DNA from: Halobacillus fulvus
GTDB lineage: Bacteria > Bacillota > Bacilli > Bacillales > Halobacillaceae
Assembly: GCA_004078665.1 (NCBI GenBank)
Contig: SCFO01000001.1
Location: forward strand, 584,377-648,376
Length of the DNA: 64,000 nt
Reading direction: 5' to 3'
Below, one piece after another: positions 25,451-34,995 of the stretch (the first letter of the stretch is position 1; every line of letters begins with the position of its first letter). A model generated the notes under the pieces. The model was not told the DNA's origin and did not search any database. It was given only the letters and a program-made list of their open reading frames with translations. The position numbers were made by a program, and so were the translations under genes.

Positions 25451-26410
25451 ATGAGTAAAAATGAACAAGTTTATTTAGATCTTTGCCAACATGTACTGGA
25501 TCATGGGTTTCAAAAAGGTGATCGGACGGGAACAGGTACATATTCAGTTTTTGGACATCAGATGAGGTTCAACCTTCAGGAAGGCTTCCCTCTTCTTACG
25601 ACAAAGCGAATTCCGTTTCGCCTGATTGCGAGTGAGCTCCTTTGGTTTATAAAGGGAGATACAAACATCCGTTTCTTACTTGAACATAATAACAACATCT
25701 GGAATGAATGGGCGTTTCAAAATTGGGTGAATAGTGAAGACTATAAAGGCCCGGACATGACAGATTTCGGCCGGAGAAGCCTCGAAGACGAAGCGTTCCA
25801 TAAAGTGTACGTGGAGCAGATGGAAACGTTCAAAAAGATGATCTTGAAGGATGACCAATTTGCTCAGCAGTACGGTGATCTCGGCAACGTCTATGGGAAG
25901 CAGTGGCGCGAATGGAAAACGTCTCAGGGAGATACGATCGATCAGTTGAAATCGGTGATCGAATCGATTCGAAATAACCCTAATTCAAGAAGACACATTG
26001 TGACGGCGTGGAACCCGGAAGATGTTCCTTCCAACATGGCGCTGCCACCTTGTCACACAATGTTTCAGTTTTATGTAGCGGACGGGAAGCTTTCCTGTCA
26101 GCTTTATCAGCGAAGTGCTGATATCTTTCTCGGTGTACCATTCAATATTGCAAGCTATGCCTTGCTTACACACTTAATCGCCCATGAGTGCGATCTTGAA
26201 CCAGGTGACTTCATCCATACGCTCGGAGATGCTCACATTTATAGTAATCATATCGAACAGGTGCAAAAGCAGCTCGCTCGTGAACCGAAACAGCTGCCAC
26301 AATTGAAGATCAATGAAGAGAAGATGAGCGTGTTTGATTTTGAAATGGAAGATATCGAGCTCGAAGGCTATGAACCTCATCCAGGGATTAAAGCACCCGT
26401 TGCCGTTTAA
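25451..26410 (+). CDS. thyA: Thymidylate synthase
   Basis: Makes dTMP from dUMP with methylene-tetrahydrofolate, releasing dihydrofolate for the next gene product. 319 residues: the long form, with an insertion at about 88-140 ([10 protein letters not shown]...FAQQYGD), as in Lactobacillus and Staphylococcus enzymes (E. coli ThyA has 264). Catalytic C201 in [12 protein letters not shown], and [15 protein letters not shown]. The start is ATG at 25451; AGGAGG is 10 bases upstream at the end of the previous gene. The dfrA gene follows after 21 bases. Confidence 0.96.
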   Translation: MSKNEQVYLDLCQHVLDHGFQKGDRTGTGTYSVFGHQMRFNLQEGFPLLTTKRIPFRLIASELLWFIKGDTNIRFLLEHNNNIWNEWAFQNWVNSEDYKGPDMTDFGRRSLEDEAFHKVYVEQMETFKKMILKDDQFAQQYGDLGNVYGKQWREWKTSQGDTIDQLKSVIESIRNNPNSRRHIVTAWNPEDVPSNMALPPCHTMFQFYVADGKLSCQLYQRSADIFLGVPFNIASYALLTHLIAHECDLEPGDFIHTLGDAHIYSNHIEQVQKQLAREPKQLPQLKINEEKMSVFDFEMEDIELEGYEPHPGIKAPVAV

Positions 26411-26431
26411 AATAATTGGAGGTGTCTACGT

Positions 26432-26929
26432 ATGATATCATTTATTTTTGCTATGGACCGTAATCGACTGATTGGAAAGGATAATGATCTTCCCTGGCAT
26501 ATTCCGAACGATTTTAAATTCTTCAAAGACACGACTTGGGGCAAGACGATCATTATGGGAAGAAAGACCTTCGAATCGTTTGAAAAGCCGTTACCTGAAA
26601 GGGAGCATATTGTCATTACGAGCAATGATCAATATGACCGTGAAGGGTGTACAGTGATTCACTCGATCGATCAAATACTGGAGATGGAGAAAAACGCCCC
26701 GGATAAAGAGTGGTTCGTCATCGGTGGAGCCGTTTTATTCGAGAAAATGATGCCATACGCAAATCGTATGTATTTGACTTTTATAGACGATGAGTTTGAA
26801 GGGGATACCTATTTCCCAGAATTCGATTTGAAAGAATGGACGCTAGCAGGTGAAACAAAGGGAGAGAAGGATGAGAAAAATCCCTACGACTATTACTTCC
26901 GCGTCTATGACAGGAAACAAGCTTCGTGA
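26432..26929 (+). CDS. dfrA: Dihydrofolate reductase
   Basis: Reduces dihydrofolate from ThyA back to tetrahydrofolate with NADPH; target of trimethoprim. 165 residues. IGKDNDLPWHIPNDFKFFK contains the active-site loop and acidic residue, followed by IIMGRKTFESF and FVIGGAVLFEKMMP. Ribosome site TGGAGGTG. Its stop overlaps the mobA start as GTGA, so translation is coupled. Confidence 0.96.
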   Translation: MISFIFAMDRNRLIGKDNDLPWHIPNDFKFFKDTTWGKTIIMGRKTFESFEKPLPEREHIVITSNDQYDREGCTVIHSIDQILEMEKNAPDKEWFVIGGAVLFEKMMPYANRMYLTFIDDEFEGDTYFPEFDLKEWTLAGETKGEKDEKNPYDYYFRVYDRKQAS

Positions 26930-27531
26930 GGATGAAAGCAGCTGTCCTCGCAGGCGGACATTCTATGAGGATGGGGACAGATAAGTCAGAGCTGATCTTG
27001 GGGGGGCATACGGTCCTAGATCGGGTGACCTCTGAGCTTGAAAAAGTTACTCCTGATGTAGTGATGAATAAAAATCACAGACACCGGGAGTGCTCTCTTC
27101 CCATTTACGAAGATATTTTTCATGATGTCGGCCCTTTAGGAGGCATTCACGCTGTACTTTCTCAAATAGATGCAGACTGGGTCATCTTTTCTGCATGTGA
27201 TACCCCTTTCATAAACGAAGACGTCTATCGGTATTTACTTCGTTACTGTGATGAAAATCACGAAGCGGTTGTGCCAGTCTATGAGGGACGGTTTCATCCA
27301 TTGTCTGGGATTTATCGCACGAAGATTGTACATAAAATCGAACAGGTGATTGAGGTGGGTGAACGGAGAGTTCGCAGTCTGTTTGATCGAATAAAGGTTG
27401 CGGAAGTTTCCGACTTCGAAGGAATAGAGGAAGACAAATTGTCCCGGCACTTTTTTAATATGAATACCAAGGCTGATTTCAAGAAGGCTCAACAATTGCT
27501 GAAAAGTCAAGAATCCCCAAGACATTTGTAA
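26926..27531 (+). CDS. mobA: Molybdenum cofactor guanylyltransferase
   Basis: Attaches GMP to molybdopterin to give the guanine dinucleotide cofactor of DMSO-reductase-type molybdoenzymes. 201 residues with the nucleotide loop LAGGHSMRMGTDK (about 7-19), DVGPLGGI and SACDTPF. The start GTG at 26926 overlaps the dfrA stop (GTGA); the ATG at 26932 is an alternative. No other molybdopterin gene is in the window, but tatA-tatA-tatC follow, and many molybdoenzymes are Tat substrates. Confidence 0.9.
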   Translation: MRMKAAVLAGGHSMRMGTDKSELILGGHTVLDRVTSELEKVTPDVVMNKNHRHRECSLPIYEDIFHDVGPLGGIHAVLSQIDADWVIFSACDTPFINEDVYRYLLRYCDENHEAVVPVYEGRFHPLSGIYRTKIVHKIEQVIEVGERRVRSLFDRIKVAEVSDFEGIEEDKLSRHFFNMNTKADFKKAQQLLKSQESPRHL

Positions 27532-27643
27532 TGGAACGTGATATGATGATAAAGGATACTTAGACAATATTTTTCAGATAGCGCTTACTTAAGAAGAATA
27601 GACGAGTGAACGATGGTTATATAAAAAGGCGGTGATTGTTTCT

Positions 27644-27814
27644 ATGGCAAGTATCGGAGTTCCAGGGTTAATCTTAATTTTGACGATCGCCCTTGTCATT
27701 TTCGGACCTAAAAAGCTTCCCGAAATTGGGAAAGCAGCCGGGCAGACGTTAAAGGAATTTAAAAATTCGGCCCGTGATTTGACGGAAGATCAAGGAGAGA
27801 CGAAGAAAAAATAA
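27644..27814 (+). CDS. tatA: Twin-arginine translocase subunit TatA (first copy)
   Basis: Pore-forming subunit of the Tat export system. 56 residues: short N-terminus, TM helix ([15 protein letters not shown]), hinge [11 protein letters not shown], amphipathic helix and charged tail. The start is ATG at 27644, 8 bases after AAGGCGGTGA; the GTG at 27632 overlaps that site. A second tatA follows after 30 bases and tatC after that. Confidence 0.93.
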   Translation: MASIGVPGLILILTIALVIFGPKKLPEIGKAAGQTLKEFKNSARDLTEDQGETKKK

Positions 27815-27844
27815 GGCATGCCTTAAATTGTGGAGGGATAAGCC

Positions 27845-28033
27845 ATGTTATCTAGCATCGGTGTACCAGGCCTGATTTTAATTTTGATCATAGCGCTTGT
27901 CATATTCGGACCTTCAAAACTGCCCGAAATCGGCAAAGCATTCGGAAGTTCTTTAAAAGAGTTTAAGAAAGCGACCGGTGACATTATGTCGGACGATCAG
28001 AAAAAGGCCGAAAATAAGACAAAAGACGAATAA
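27845..28033 (+). CDS. tatA: Twin-arginine translocase subunit TatA (second copy)
   Basis: 62 residues, nearly the same as its neighbour across the TM helix and hinge ([25 protein letters not shown]) but with a different, more acidic tail ([17 protein letters not shown]). It is either a recent tandem duplication or a pair of specialised subunits. Ribosome site GGAGG. A hairpin with a T-rich end separates it from tatC. Confidence 0.93.
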   Translation: MLSSIGVPGLILILIIALVIFGPSKLPEIGKAFGSSLKEFKKATGDIMSDDQKKAENKTKDE

Positions 28034-28047
28034 AATAAATAGGAAGG

Positions 28048-28080
28048 TGTAAGGGACCGTTCCCTTACATCTTCTTTTTG
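28048..28080 (+). terminator. Hairpin between second tatA and tatC
   Basis: TGTAAGGGA (28048-28056) and TCCCTTACA (28061-28069) with loop CCGT, followed by TCTTCTTTTTG. It looks like an intrinsic terminator that would let TatA be made in excess over TatC. Confidence 0.75.
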
Positions 28081-28113
28081 TCAGGCGTCAGAAGTGCCTG
28101 GAGGTGAAGAAGT

Positions 28114-28872
28114 GTGTCAGAAGAAAATATAACGAGTCAAGATATAGAAATGAACGTTACGGACCATATCAGTGAATTGAGACGTCGTGTCATATGGACA
28201 CTGCTCTTTTTTATTGCATTTTTTATTGTCGGCTTCCTTTATCATAAGCCGCTGCTCTTATACTTTATTGAGAACTTACCGTTTGAATTGAATATGACAA
28301 GTCCTGGAGAAATCATTTGGATCGTCTTTACGGTGGCGAGTGTCATTGCGATTACAGGCACACTGCCTGTTTTATGTCTGCAAGTATGGCTGTTTGTGAA
28401 ACCAGCGCTTACCCCGAAAGAGAGAAGAGTCTCTCTCGCCTATATCCCTGCTGTTTTTCTTCTGTTTGCCGGAGGTTTAACGTTCGGATATATTGTATTC
28501 GTTCAATTTATACTGCCGTTTCTGCTCAATTTAAACAACGGTTTGTTCAACGAAATTTTCACAGTTGAACGGTATTTCCGTTTTCTATTCCGAGTGACTA
28601 TTCCGTTTGCGGTCCTGTTTGAAATCCCGATTATCATCATGTTTTTGACGAGCCTTGGCATCGTCAATCCTGAGTTTTTAGTGAAGGTTCGAAAGTACGC
28701 TTATTTTATACTTGTCATTATCGGAACGATCATTTCACCACCGGACTTTATCCTACAGCTGGTGGTCGCGGTACCTTTAATTCTTCTTTATGAAGTAAGT
28801 ATTGTGTTGTCGAGAATGGTTTACAGGAAAAAATTGAAAAACCACAAAGAGTTTATGGAAAAAGATTTGTAA
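28114..28872 (+). CDS. tatC: Twin-arginine translocase subunit TatC
   Basis: Receptor subunit of the Tat system that recognises twin-arginine signals. 252 residues with six TM segments and the family motifs DHISELRRRV (about 17-26), FVKPALTPKERR and the conserved region SPPDFILQ near 209. The start is GTG at 28114 behind GGAGGTGA. It is the last gene of the mobA-tatA-tatA-tatC run, with a terminator behind. Confidence 0.95.
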   Translation: MSEENITSQDIEMNVTDHISELRRRVIWTLLFFIAFFIVGFLYHKPLLLYFIENLPFELNMTSPGEIIWIVFTVASVIAITGTLPVLCLQVWLFVKPALTPKERRVSLAYIPAVFLLFAGGLTFGYIVFVQFILPFLLNLNNGLFNEIFTVERYFRFLFRVTIPFAVLFEIPIIIMFLTSLGIVNPEFLVKVRKYAYFILVIIGTIISPPDFILQLVVAVPLILLYEVSIVLSRMVYRKKLKNHKEFMEKDL

Positions 28873-28874
28873 TG

Positions 28875-28905
28875 GAATCCCTCACGCCCGAGGGATTCTT
28901 TTTTC
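28875..28905 (+). terminator. Terminator after tatC
   Basis: GAATCCCTC (28875-28883) pairs with GAGGGATTC (28890-28898), followed by TTTTTTC. Confidence 0.88.
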
Positions 28906-28989
28906 TTTCAATCTTTTAAAATCTTTGCTGTTCCTATCTATCCATGGTAAAAATAGAGTAGATTATGCTCGAAAAAGGAGAGTCGGAAG

Positions 28990-29208
28990 ATGCGGTCTTT
29001 TTATCACTATATGATGCGTTACCGAGGAAATAAAGAAAATAATGAGGAAAAACAACTGGCGGAATGGATGTTTGAAGATCACAGTTTCCCAAAGCAGGCG
29101 AAGTCTTACGATGAGATTAGCCGTTACTTGGAATGGAATGCCCCGTTTCCGTCTGCTTTGTCTGTGTTCGATCAACTTTATGAAGCTTATCAAGTAGAAG
29201 AAGGGTAG
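28990..29208 (+). CDS. yozE: YozE family (UPF0346/DUF1250) protein
   Basis: 72-residue protein with a SAM-like helical fold; function unknown. RSFYHYMMRYRG, FEDHSFPKQAKSYDEISRYLE and FDQLYEAYQ match B. subtilis YozE. AAAGGAGAG precedes the ATG. sbcD begins 13 bases after its stop, so it heads the yozE-sbcD-sbcC operon. Confidence 0.88.
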   Translation: MRSFYHYMMRYRGNKENNEEKQLAEWMFEDHSFPKQAKSYDEISRYLEWNAPFPSALSVFDQLYEAYQVEEG

Positions 29209-29221
29209 AGGAGGAGTAGCT

Positions 29222-30376
29222 GTGCGAATTTTACATACGGCGGATTGGCACTTGGGGAAGATTGTCCATTATGTTCACATGACAGATGACCAGCGCCACG
29301 CATTGAATGAGTTCATCAAAATTGTGAACGAGGTCCAGCCCGATGCCATTATCATTGCTGGGGATTTATACGATCGTTCCATCCCGCCTAAGCAGGCGGT
29401 TGAACTTTTGAATGATACACTGACGACGTTGATCAAAGATTTTAATGTTCCGGTTCTCGCGATATCAGGCAACCATGACAGTCCTGATCGCCTTCAGTTC
29501 GGCCAGGAGCTTTTCAGAAGGCAGGGGCTTTATCTTGATACTAAATTAAAAGCGGATCGTCAACCGGTTACCTTAAAGGATGAATATGGTCCGGTCCACT
29601 TTCACTTAATTCCCTATGTAGAACCAGTGGAGGTCGCATATGTTTTCGAAGATTCATCGATTAAGAGTCATCAGGAAGCAGCTGTTAAGCTGATTGAGGA
29701 TATTAACGAAAGGTTTTCGATGGAGGAGCGTCATGTCTGGATCGGACATGCCTTTTTGGCTGGCGGCATGGAATCGGAATCCGAGGAAAGGTTATCGATG
29801 ATTGGGGGCAGCCCTTATGTAGACGCCCATCTTTTCCACGATTTCTCCTATGTAGCTCTCGGCCACCTTCATCAACCGCAACGAATTACTAAAGATTATA
29901 TTCGATATAGCGGCTCGCTCTTAAAGTATTCTTTCTCTGAAGCGGGTCATAAAAAGTCTGTCACGATCGTGGATATGGACGAGGATGGAAACTGTACGAT
30001 TGAAAAGAAGCCGATCCTAGCTGCTCGTGACTTTGAAATTGTAGAAGGGTACTTTGATGAACTGCTCCAGGGAGACGCTCCTAAGCATCCGGAAAATTAC
30101 TTGCACATCCGACTTTTAGACGACGGACAGCTCGTCGATCCGATGGGGAAACTGAGAAAAGTCTACCCGAATATCTTACATTTAGAACGGAAGAGAACCG
30201 GCGGGGCGAATGCCTATCAAGACTTAGAAAAAGTAAAAGAAAGGCAAAAAAGGTCACATGATGAACTTTTTGCCTCCTTTTATGAGGATATAAAAGGGGA
30301 TCCTATGCCTGACCACCGAAAGGCATTAGTAGATCAAGTGATTCAAGCGTTGAAAGATAAGGAGAGGGGGCAGTAA
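29222..30376 (+). CDS. sbcD: Exonuclease subunit SbcD (Mre11-like)
   Basis: Nuclease subunit of the SbcCD complex, which opens hairpins and trims DNA ends. 384 residues, calcineurin-like phosphoesterase with motifs HTADWHLGK (metal ligands D8, H10), IIAGDLYDR, ISGNHDSPDR, and H-x-H pairs in ALGHLHQPQ. The start is GTG at 29222 after GAGGAGGAG. sbcC begins one base after its stop. Confidence 0.95.
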   Translation: MRILHTADWHLGKIVHYVHMTDDQRHALNEFIKIVNEVQPDAIIIAGDLYDRSIPPKQAVELLNDTLTTLIKDFNVPVLAISGNHDSPDRLQFGQELFRRQGLYLDTKLKADRQPVTLKDEYGPVHFHLIPYVEPVEVAYVFEDSSIKSHQEAAVKLIEDINERFSMEERHVWIGHAFLAGGMESESEERLSMIGGSPYVDAHLFHDFSYVALGHLHQPQRITKDYIRYSGSLLKYSFSEAGHKKSVTIVDMDEDGNCTIEKKPILAARDFEIVEGYFDELLQGDAPKHPENYLHIRLLDDGQLVDPMGKLRKVYPNILHLERKRTGGANAYQDLEKVKERQKRSHDELFASFYEDIKGDPMPDHRKALVDQVIQALKDKERGQ

Positions 30377-30377
30377 A

Positions 30378-33300
30378 ATGAGAGCTCTTACGTTAACCGT
30401 CCATGCATTTGGACCATACCGGGATAAGCAAACGATTGACTTCTCCTTACTTGGTGATGAATCGATCTTTCTGATTACAGGCCCTACCGGAGCGGGGAAA
30501 ACGACAGTGTTTGATGCGATGTGTTTTGCTTTATACGGACGAGCGAGTGGAAGCGACCGCGATCAGGATAGTATGCGCAGCCATTTTTCTAAGGAAGATG
30601 ATACAACCTATGTGGAATTTCATTTTGAATTAAGAGGCAAACAGTACAGAATGGTGCGGATGCCGAAGCAGTGGAGGAAAAAGGAGCGTGGAGATGGGTA
30701 TAAAGAGGACCCGGCGCGCGCTGAATTATTTATCCTAAACGATGATGGCGAAAAGTTAATCGCCTCAAAGATAAAAGAGGTCAATGATTATATCGAAGAC
30801 ATTTTAGGTCTCGATTATGAACAGTTCAGAAAGATGATCATGATCCCTCAGGGAGAATTCCGGAAGCTGATATCAGAAAACAGTAAAGAAAGGGAAGAAA
30901 TACTTCAGCGGATTTTCAAAACTCAATTTTATTCGCAGATGACCGATTACTTAAAGAATCAGTCTAAGGAATTGTATGAAGAAATCGAACAGTTTCAATG
31001 GAAAATCGAGCAGGAGATCAGCAAAATCGAGTGGGGATCTGATCAGTATGACGAAGTACAAGAGCTTGAACCTTCCGACACGTGGAAACGTTTAGAGGAT
31101 CGTCTCGAACAGCAGATGAATCGGCATCAGGAAGAGGATCGTCTCCTAAAGGAACAAGCAGACAAAGTAGACCAAGTGCAGGAAAACTTCCAAAACGCAA
31201 AACGTTTACATGAGGACTTTTCAGCATTAGAAGATTTACTTAAAGAATCCTCCACACTAGAAGAGAAGAAAAAGGAAATCGACGAGTTGTCAAATACGCT
31301 GTCCATGGCAGAGGATGCATATGAAGTGTATCCCTACGAAAGACAGTGGATTGAAAAGCAAAATGAACTGCGTGAACTTGAAGAAAAACAAAAGCAAAGA
31401 ACCGAAGCGAGAGTTGAATTAGAACAAGATTTCTCCATAGCTGAACAAGCTTATGAAGAGGAGCTTGCCAAGGAAAATGTCAGACAGGGCTTAAAAGAGC
31501 GATGGGAGCATTTGATCAAAGAAAAAGAAATTCTTGAGAAATACATGTCTGTCAAAGGGAAAATGGAAGAAGCAGAAAAATCAGCCTCTCAAATCAAGGT
31601 CAAAAAAGAAACCCACGAGAAACAGCTAGCGCAATGTAAAGAGGATATCAAACACTTTAAACAGCAAGCAGTGAAAGAGAGAGAGATCTCGAATTCATTG
31701 TATGAATTAAAAACGTCTGATCAGAATCTCCTCAAACAGCAACGTGAACTGAAGCAGCTGTTTGAGGAGTGGAAACGTCTGTTGAAGCTTAGAGCGTCTT
31801 ATCAAGAACAACAAAGGACACACCAAAACGCTAAAAAAGAACGCGATAAACGAAAACGGCAGTACGAGACGGTTCTCGAGGAGATTCGGAGTCATCATGC
31901 ATATACACTAGCGATGAACCTTAGGGATGACGAGCCATGCAAGGTTTGTGGATCGATCCATCACCCTAACTTAGCCGAAAAGCCTGAACGTCTTCCGGGT
32001 GAAGAAGAAGTTCAGCAGCTTAAAGAAAAATGGGACGAAGCAGAACAGTCTCTTCAGCGTGCATATGATCAGCTTTTTTTGATTAAATCAGAAGGAGAAT
32101 CAAAAAAACAACTCGTAGAAGCGTTGCAAAAAAACTTGGGTGAATTTGAAGTTCAATTAGAAGAAGAATCTCTCGTGGAAGCTTTAAAACAACTAGAAGC
32201 TTCCATCACGGATAACAAAAGCCGCCAGACTGTGTTGAATAAACAATTGGATCAAGTGAAGCAGGCGATTCAGAAAGTAGAGGCCCTTGAACAGCAGGAA
32301 GAAGCGTTGCAAACCACCATTCGTGATATACAGCAGCAACTTGTGTCTAAAGAGCAGGAACAAATTCGCTATCAGACACAGCTTGACCATTTGAAAGAAT
32401 CCACTTCTTTAAATGAAATCGATCAAAACAATATCGAACGAGAGATTCAAAGTGCGGAAGAAAACTTTAAGAAAGCACAGAAGAAATGGGAAGAGATCCA
32501 AGAAAATTATCAGAAAAAGAAAGAGCAATTGCAGAAAATAAAAGTAGCGGAATCTGAAGGGGAAACTTATGTTGAACAAACGAAAAATGCCGTCATATCA
32601 AGGGAGAAACAATTTAATCAAACGTTTGTTCAATTTTCGTTTTCCAGCTATGAAAACTACAAATCCTATCTGATTCCAAGAGAAAAGATGGAAAGTATCC
32701 GGGATCAAATCAATCGTTATTCTCAAAGGCGTACTGTCGTTGAGACAAGAAAAGAGGAATTGATGGAACGGATCAAAGGGAAGGAAAGACCAGACCTTGA
32801 CGCATTGAGGGAAGATCTTGAAAAAAATAAAGCAATTTATGCGGAACAACAGCAATTCGTCAATGAGATTTCTCTTTCTATGAAACAGAACAGGGAGATC
32901 TTTCAAAGGATGGAGAAACTTTTGACTGAACAAGGGGATTTGGCTAAACAATATTTCGATATTGCGGAGCTCGCCCAGCTTGCAAAAGGGGATAACGCCT
33001 TAAGGTTATCTCTTGAGAGGTATGTCCTAGCTTCTTTCCTAGATGAAATCCTTGTTCAGGCGAATCTGCGCTTCGATCAAATGACGGATCACAGGTACCA
33101 GCTGATCCGTAGCGATGAAATTGCAAAAAGAGGGGCCCAGAGCGGACTGGATCTTGAGGTGCTGGATCATCATACAGGGCAGCAAAGGTCTGTTCGGACG
33201 CTATCGGGAGGAGAAGGGTTCAAAGCTTCCTTGAGCCTGGCGCTCGGGATGGCAGACGTTGTCCAGTCCCATGCAGGTGGCGTGCAGCTCGATACACTGT

Positions 33301-33494
33301 TTATCGATGAAGGCTTTGGAACACTTGATGAAATTTCTCTCGAACAGGCTATTGACTGCTTGCGAGGCCTGCAGGATGGGAATCGTATGTTGGGCATCAT
33401 TTCCCACGTCCCGCAATTGAAGGAAGAAATACCTGCTAAACTTCAGGTGCACGCAGGACCACAAGGATCAAAAGTCGAGTTCATTTTTCAATAA
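30378..33494 (+). CDS. sbcC: Exonuclease subunit SbcC (Rad50-like SMC ATPase)
   Basis: ATPase/arm subunit of SbcCD. 1038 residues: Walker A GPTGAGKT (about 35-42), long antiparallel coiled coils rich in Q, E and K, zinc hook CKVCGSIHH near 520, then ABC signature TLSGGEGFKASLSLALGMAD and Walker B LDTLFIDEGFGTLDE in the C-terminal lobe. All parts are intact. Translation is almost certainly coupled to sbcD (AGGAGAGGGG ribosome site inside the sbcD end). Confidence 0.96.
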   Translation: MRALTLTVHAFGPYRDKQTIDFSLLGDESIFLITGPTGAGKTTVFDAMCFALYGRASGSDRDQDSMRSHFSKEDDTTYVEFHFELRGKQYRMVRMPKQWRKKERGDGYKEDPARAELFILNDDGEKLIASKIKEVNDYIEDILGLDYEQFRKMIMIPQGEFRKLISENSKEREEILQRIFKTQFYSQMTDYLKNQSKELYEEIEQFQWKIEQEISKIEWGSDQYDEVQELEPSDTWKRLEDRLEQQMNRHQEEDRLLKEQADKVDQVQENFQNAKRLHEDFSALEDLLKESSTLEEKKKEIDELSNTLSMAEDAYEVYPYERQWIEKQNELRELEEKQKQRTEARVELEQDFSIAEQAYEEELAKENVRQGLKERWEHLIKEKEILEKYMSVKGKMEEAEKSASQIKVKKETHEKQLAQCKEDIKHFKQQAVKEREISNSLYELKTSDQNLLKQQRELKQLFEEWKRLLKLRASYQEQQRTHQNAKKERDKRKRQYETVLEEIRSHHAYTLAMNLRDDEPCKVCGSIHHPNLAEKPERLPGEEEVQQLKEKWDEAEQSLQRAYDQLFLIKSEGESKKQLVEALQKNLGEFEVQLEEESLVEALKQLEASITDNKSRQTVLNKQLDQVKQAIQKVEALEQQEEALQTTIRDIQQQLVSKEQEQIRYQTQLDHLKESTSLNEIDQNNIEREIQSAEENFKKAQKKWEEIQENYQKKKEQLQKIKVAESEGETYVEQTKNAVISREKQFNQTFVQFSFSSYENYKSYLIPREKMESIRDQINRYSQRRTVVETRKEELMERIKGKERPDLDALREDLEKNKAIYAEQQQFVNEISLSMKQNREIFQRMEKLLTEQGDLAKQYFDIAELAQLAKGDNALRLSLERYVLASFLDEILVQANLRFDQMTDHRYQLIRSDEIAKRGAQSGLDLEVLDHHTGQQRSVRTLSGGEGFKASLSLALGMADVVQSHAGGVQLDTLFIDEGFGTLDEISLEQAIDCLRGLQDGNRMLGIISHVPQLKEEIPAKLQVHAGPQGSKVEFIFQ

Positions 33495-33602
33495 TATCTC
33501 AAATATGGCAGCCCAAATGAAGCAGACTGTCATATTATGCGCTTCCCCGGGAAATAGTCTGTCCTGGTCAGGGGAATGACGGATTAGAAAAGGGTGACAT
33601 AT

Positions 33603-34298
33603 ATGCAGATTTTACAGAATGACTGGCAGGAGTATTTGTCTAAAGAATTTGAAAAACCATATTATCAAGATCTCAGAGAATCCTTAAAAAAAGAGTATCA
33701 GAACCATATCATTTATCCGGATATGTATGACATCTTTTCGGCTTTCCATCACACGTCCTATCGCGAAACAAGAGTCGTTATAATTGGCCAGGATCCTTAC
33801 CATGGTCCAGAGCAGGCGCATGGATTCAGCTTCAGTGTTAAACCACATGTCGCTATACCGCCTTCCCTTCGGAACATCTATAAAGAATTGGAGATGGATC
33901 TCAACATCAAGCCCCCTTCCCACGGTTATTTGAAGGCTTGGGCGGAAAACGGTGTCTTGCTGCTTAACAACGTGCTGACGGTAAGAGCCCATCAAGCCCA
34001 CTCCCATAAAGGGTTGGGATGGGAGAAGTTCACAGATGCCGTCATTGAGGAATTAAATGAGAGAGAACGTCCGCTGGTTTTTATTTTATGGGGGAAGCAG
34101 GCTCAGCAAAAAGGAAAAACGATCGATGACGAAAAACACAAAGTGATTGCGTCTCCTCATCCGAGTCCATTAGCTGCGCATAGGGGGTTTTTTGGAAGCC
34201 GGCCTTTTTCTAGGACGAACGAGTTTTTAAAAAGCATAGGGGAAGAACCGATCGACTGGTCCCTCCCTGAAGATCCTCCGGGTGCCCATACCAAATAG
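33603..34298 (+). CDS. ung: Uracil-DNA glycosylase
   Basis: Family 1 enzyme that removes uracil from DNA. 231 residues, with the water-activating motif GQDPYHGPEQAHGFSFSV and the leucine-loop motif HPSPLAAHRGFFGSRPFS; IPPSLRNIYKE and LLLNNVLTVR are also typical. The start is ATG at 33603 after AAAGGGTGA; GTG at 33594 lies within that site. Confidence 0.96.
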   Translation: MQILQNDWQEYLSKEFEKPYYQDLRESLKKEYQNHIIYPDMYDIFSAFHHTSYRETRVVIIGQDPYHGPEQAHGFSFSVKPHVAIPPSLRNIYKELEMDLNIKPPSHGYLKAWAENGVLLLNNVLTVRAHQAHSHKGLGWEKFTDAVIEELNERERPLVFILWGKQAQQKGKTIDDEKHKVIASPHPSPLAAHRGFFGSRPFSRTNEFLKSIGEEPIDWSLPEDPPGAHTK

Positions 34299-34347
34299 CA
34301 TGATTGGAATACCCTGTAATATCTCAATATATATCGGAGGGGATTTT

Positions 34348-34851
34348 ATGTTCCCAGGCGGTCAACCACCATTTCCTCCCATGGGGGGATATACAGGATT
34401 TCAGCCCTATGGTGCACCTCAAGGAATGATGCGGTCTTTCTCACCCATGCTACGAAACGGTCCAGGAGCTTTACGCAATAGTGTAGGCGCCGGTTTACAA
34501 AGAGGAGGCCTTCCTTTTATTGGAGGGAGTAATTTTGGTTCACAAGCAGCTGGTGCCGTAGCCAAAACGGGCGGAGCAGGCTGGATAGGTCATGTTCAGA
34601 CAGCCTTGAAAGCAATGCAAAGCGCTGCGCCGATGATCCAGCAGTATGGCCCTATGATGAAGAATATACCCGCGATGATTAACATGATGAAAATCATGAA
34701 TGAACCGGATGATGAAGAAGGATCTCCACAGTTTCTTGATGAATCCTCCTCTTTTTTGAAGGAATCATCAAGAAGGACTAAGGAGAGTGTATCCAGTTCG
34801 TCTAGTTCATCGAGACATCAAGGCACATCACAGCCAAGGCTTTACATTTAG
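34348..34851 (+). CDS. yqfQ: YqfQ/VrrA-like spore-associated protein
   Basis: 167 residues: Pro/Gly/Phe-rich N-terminus (FPGGQPPFPPMGGYTGFQPYG), a glycine-rich middle, the helical core WIGHVQTALKAMQSAAPMIQQ...YGPMMKNIPAMINMMK that resembles the YqfQ (VrrA) domain of bacilli, and an acidic then Ser-rich tail. Function is unknown; the family is linked to the spore. The start is ATG at 34348 after GGAGGGG; the frame runs upstream but overlaps ung. The terminator overlaps the stop codon. Confidence 0.75.
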   Translation: MFPGGQPPFPPMGGYTGFQPYGAPQGMMRSFSPMLRNGPGALRNSVGAGLQRGGLPFIGGSNFGSQAAGAVAKTGGAGWIGHVQTALKAMQSAAPMIQQYGPMMKNIPAMINMMKIMNEPDDEEGSPQFLDESSSFLKESSRRTKESVSSSSSSSRHQGTSQPRLYI

Positions 34852-34877
34852 GCTGTGCATGTGGCTTGATTTTTTTT
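34824..34877 (+). terminator. Terminator overlapping yqfQ end
   Basis: CACATCACAGCC (34824-34835) pairs with GGCTGTG-C-ATGTG (34851-34863) with one bulged C, then GCTTGATTTTTTTT. Confidence 0.75.
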
Positions 34878-34995
34878 CTCGAATTCGAAAAAATAGGGTA
34901 AAGATTGACAGAAAATATACACTAAAAGAAACTTTCGTCGATCCTTGATCAGTTAAAAGAGATTTTACTTACGAACCTTAGGAGGGTTTTAGATT

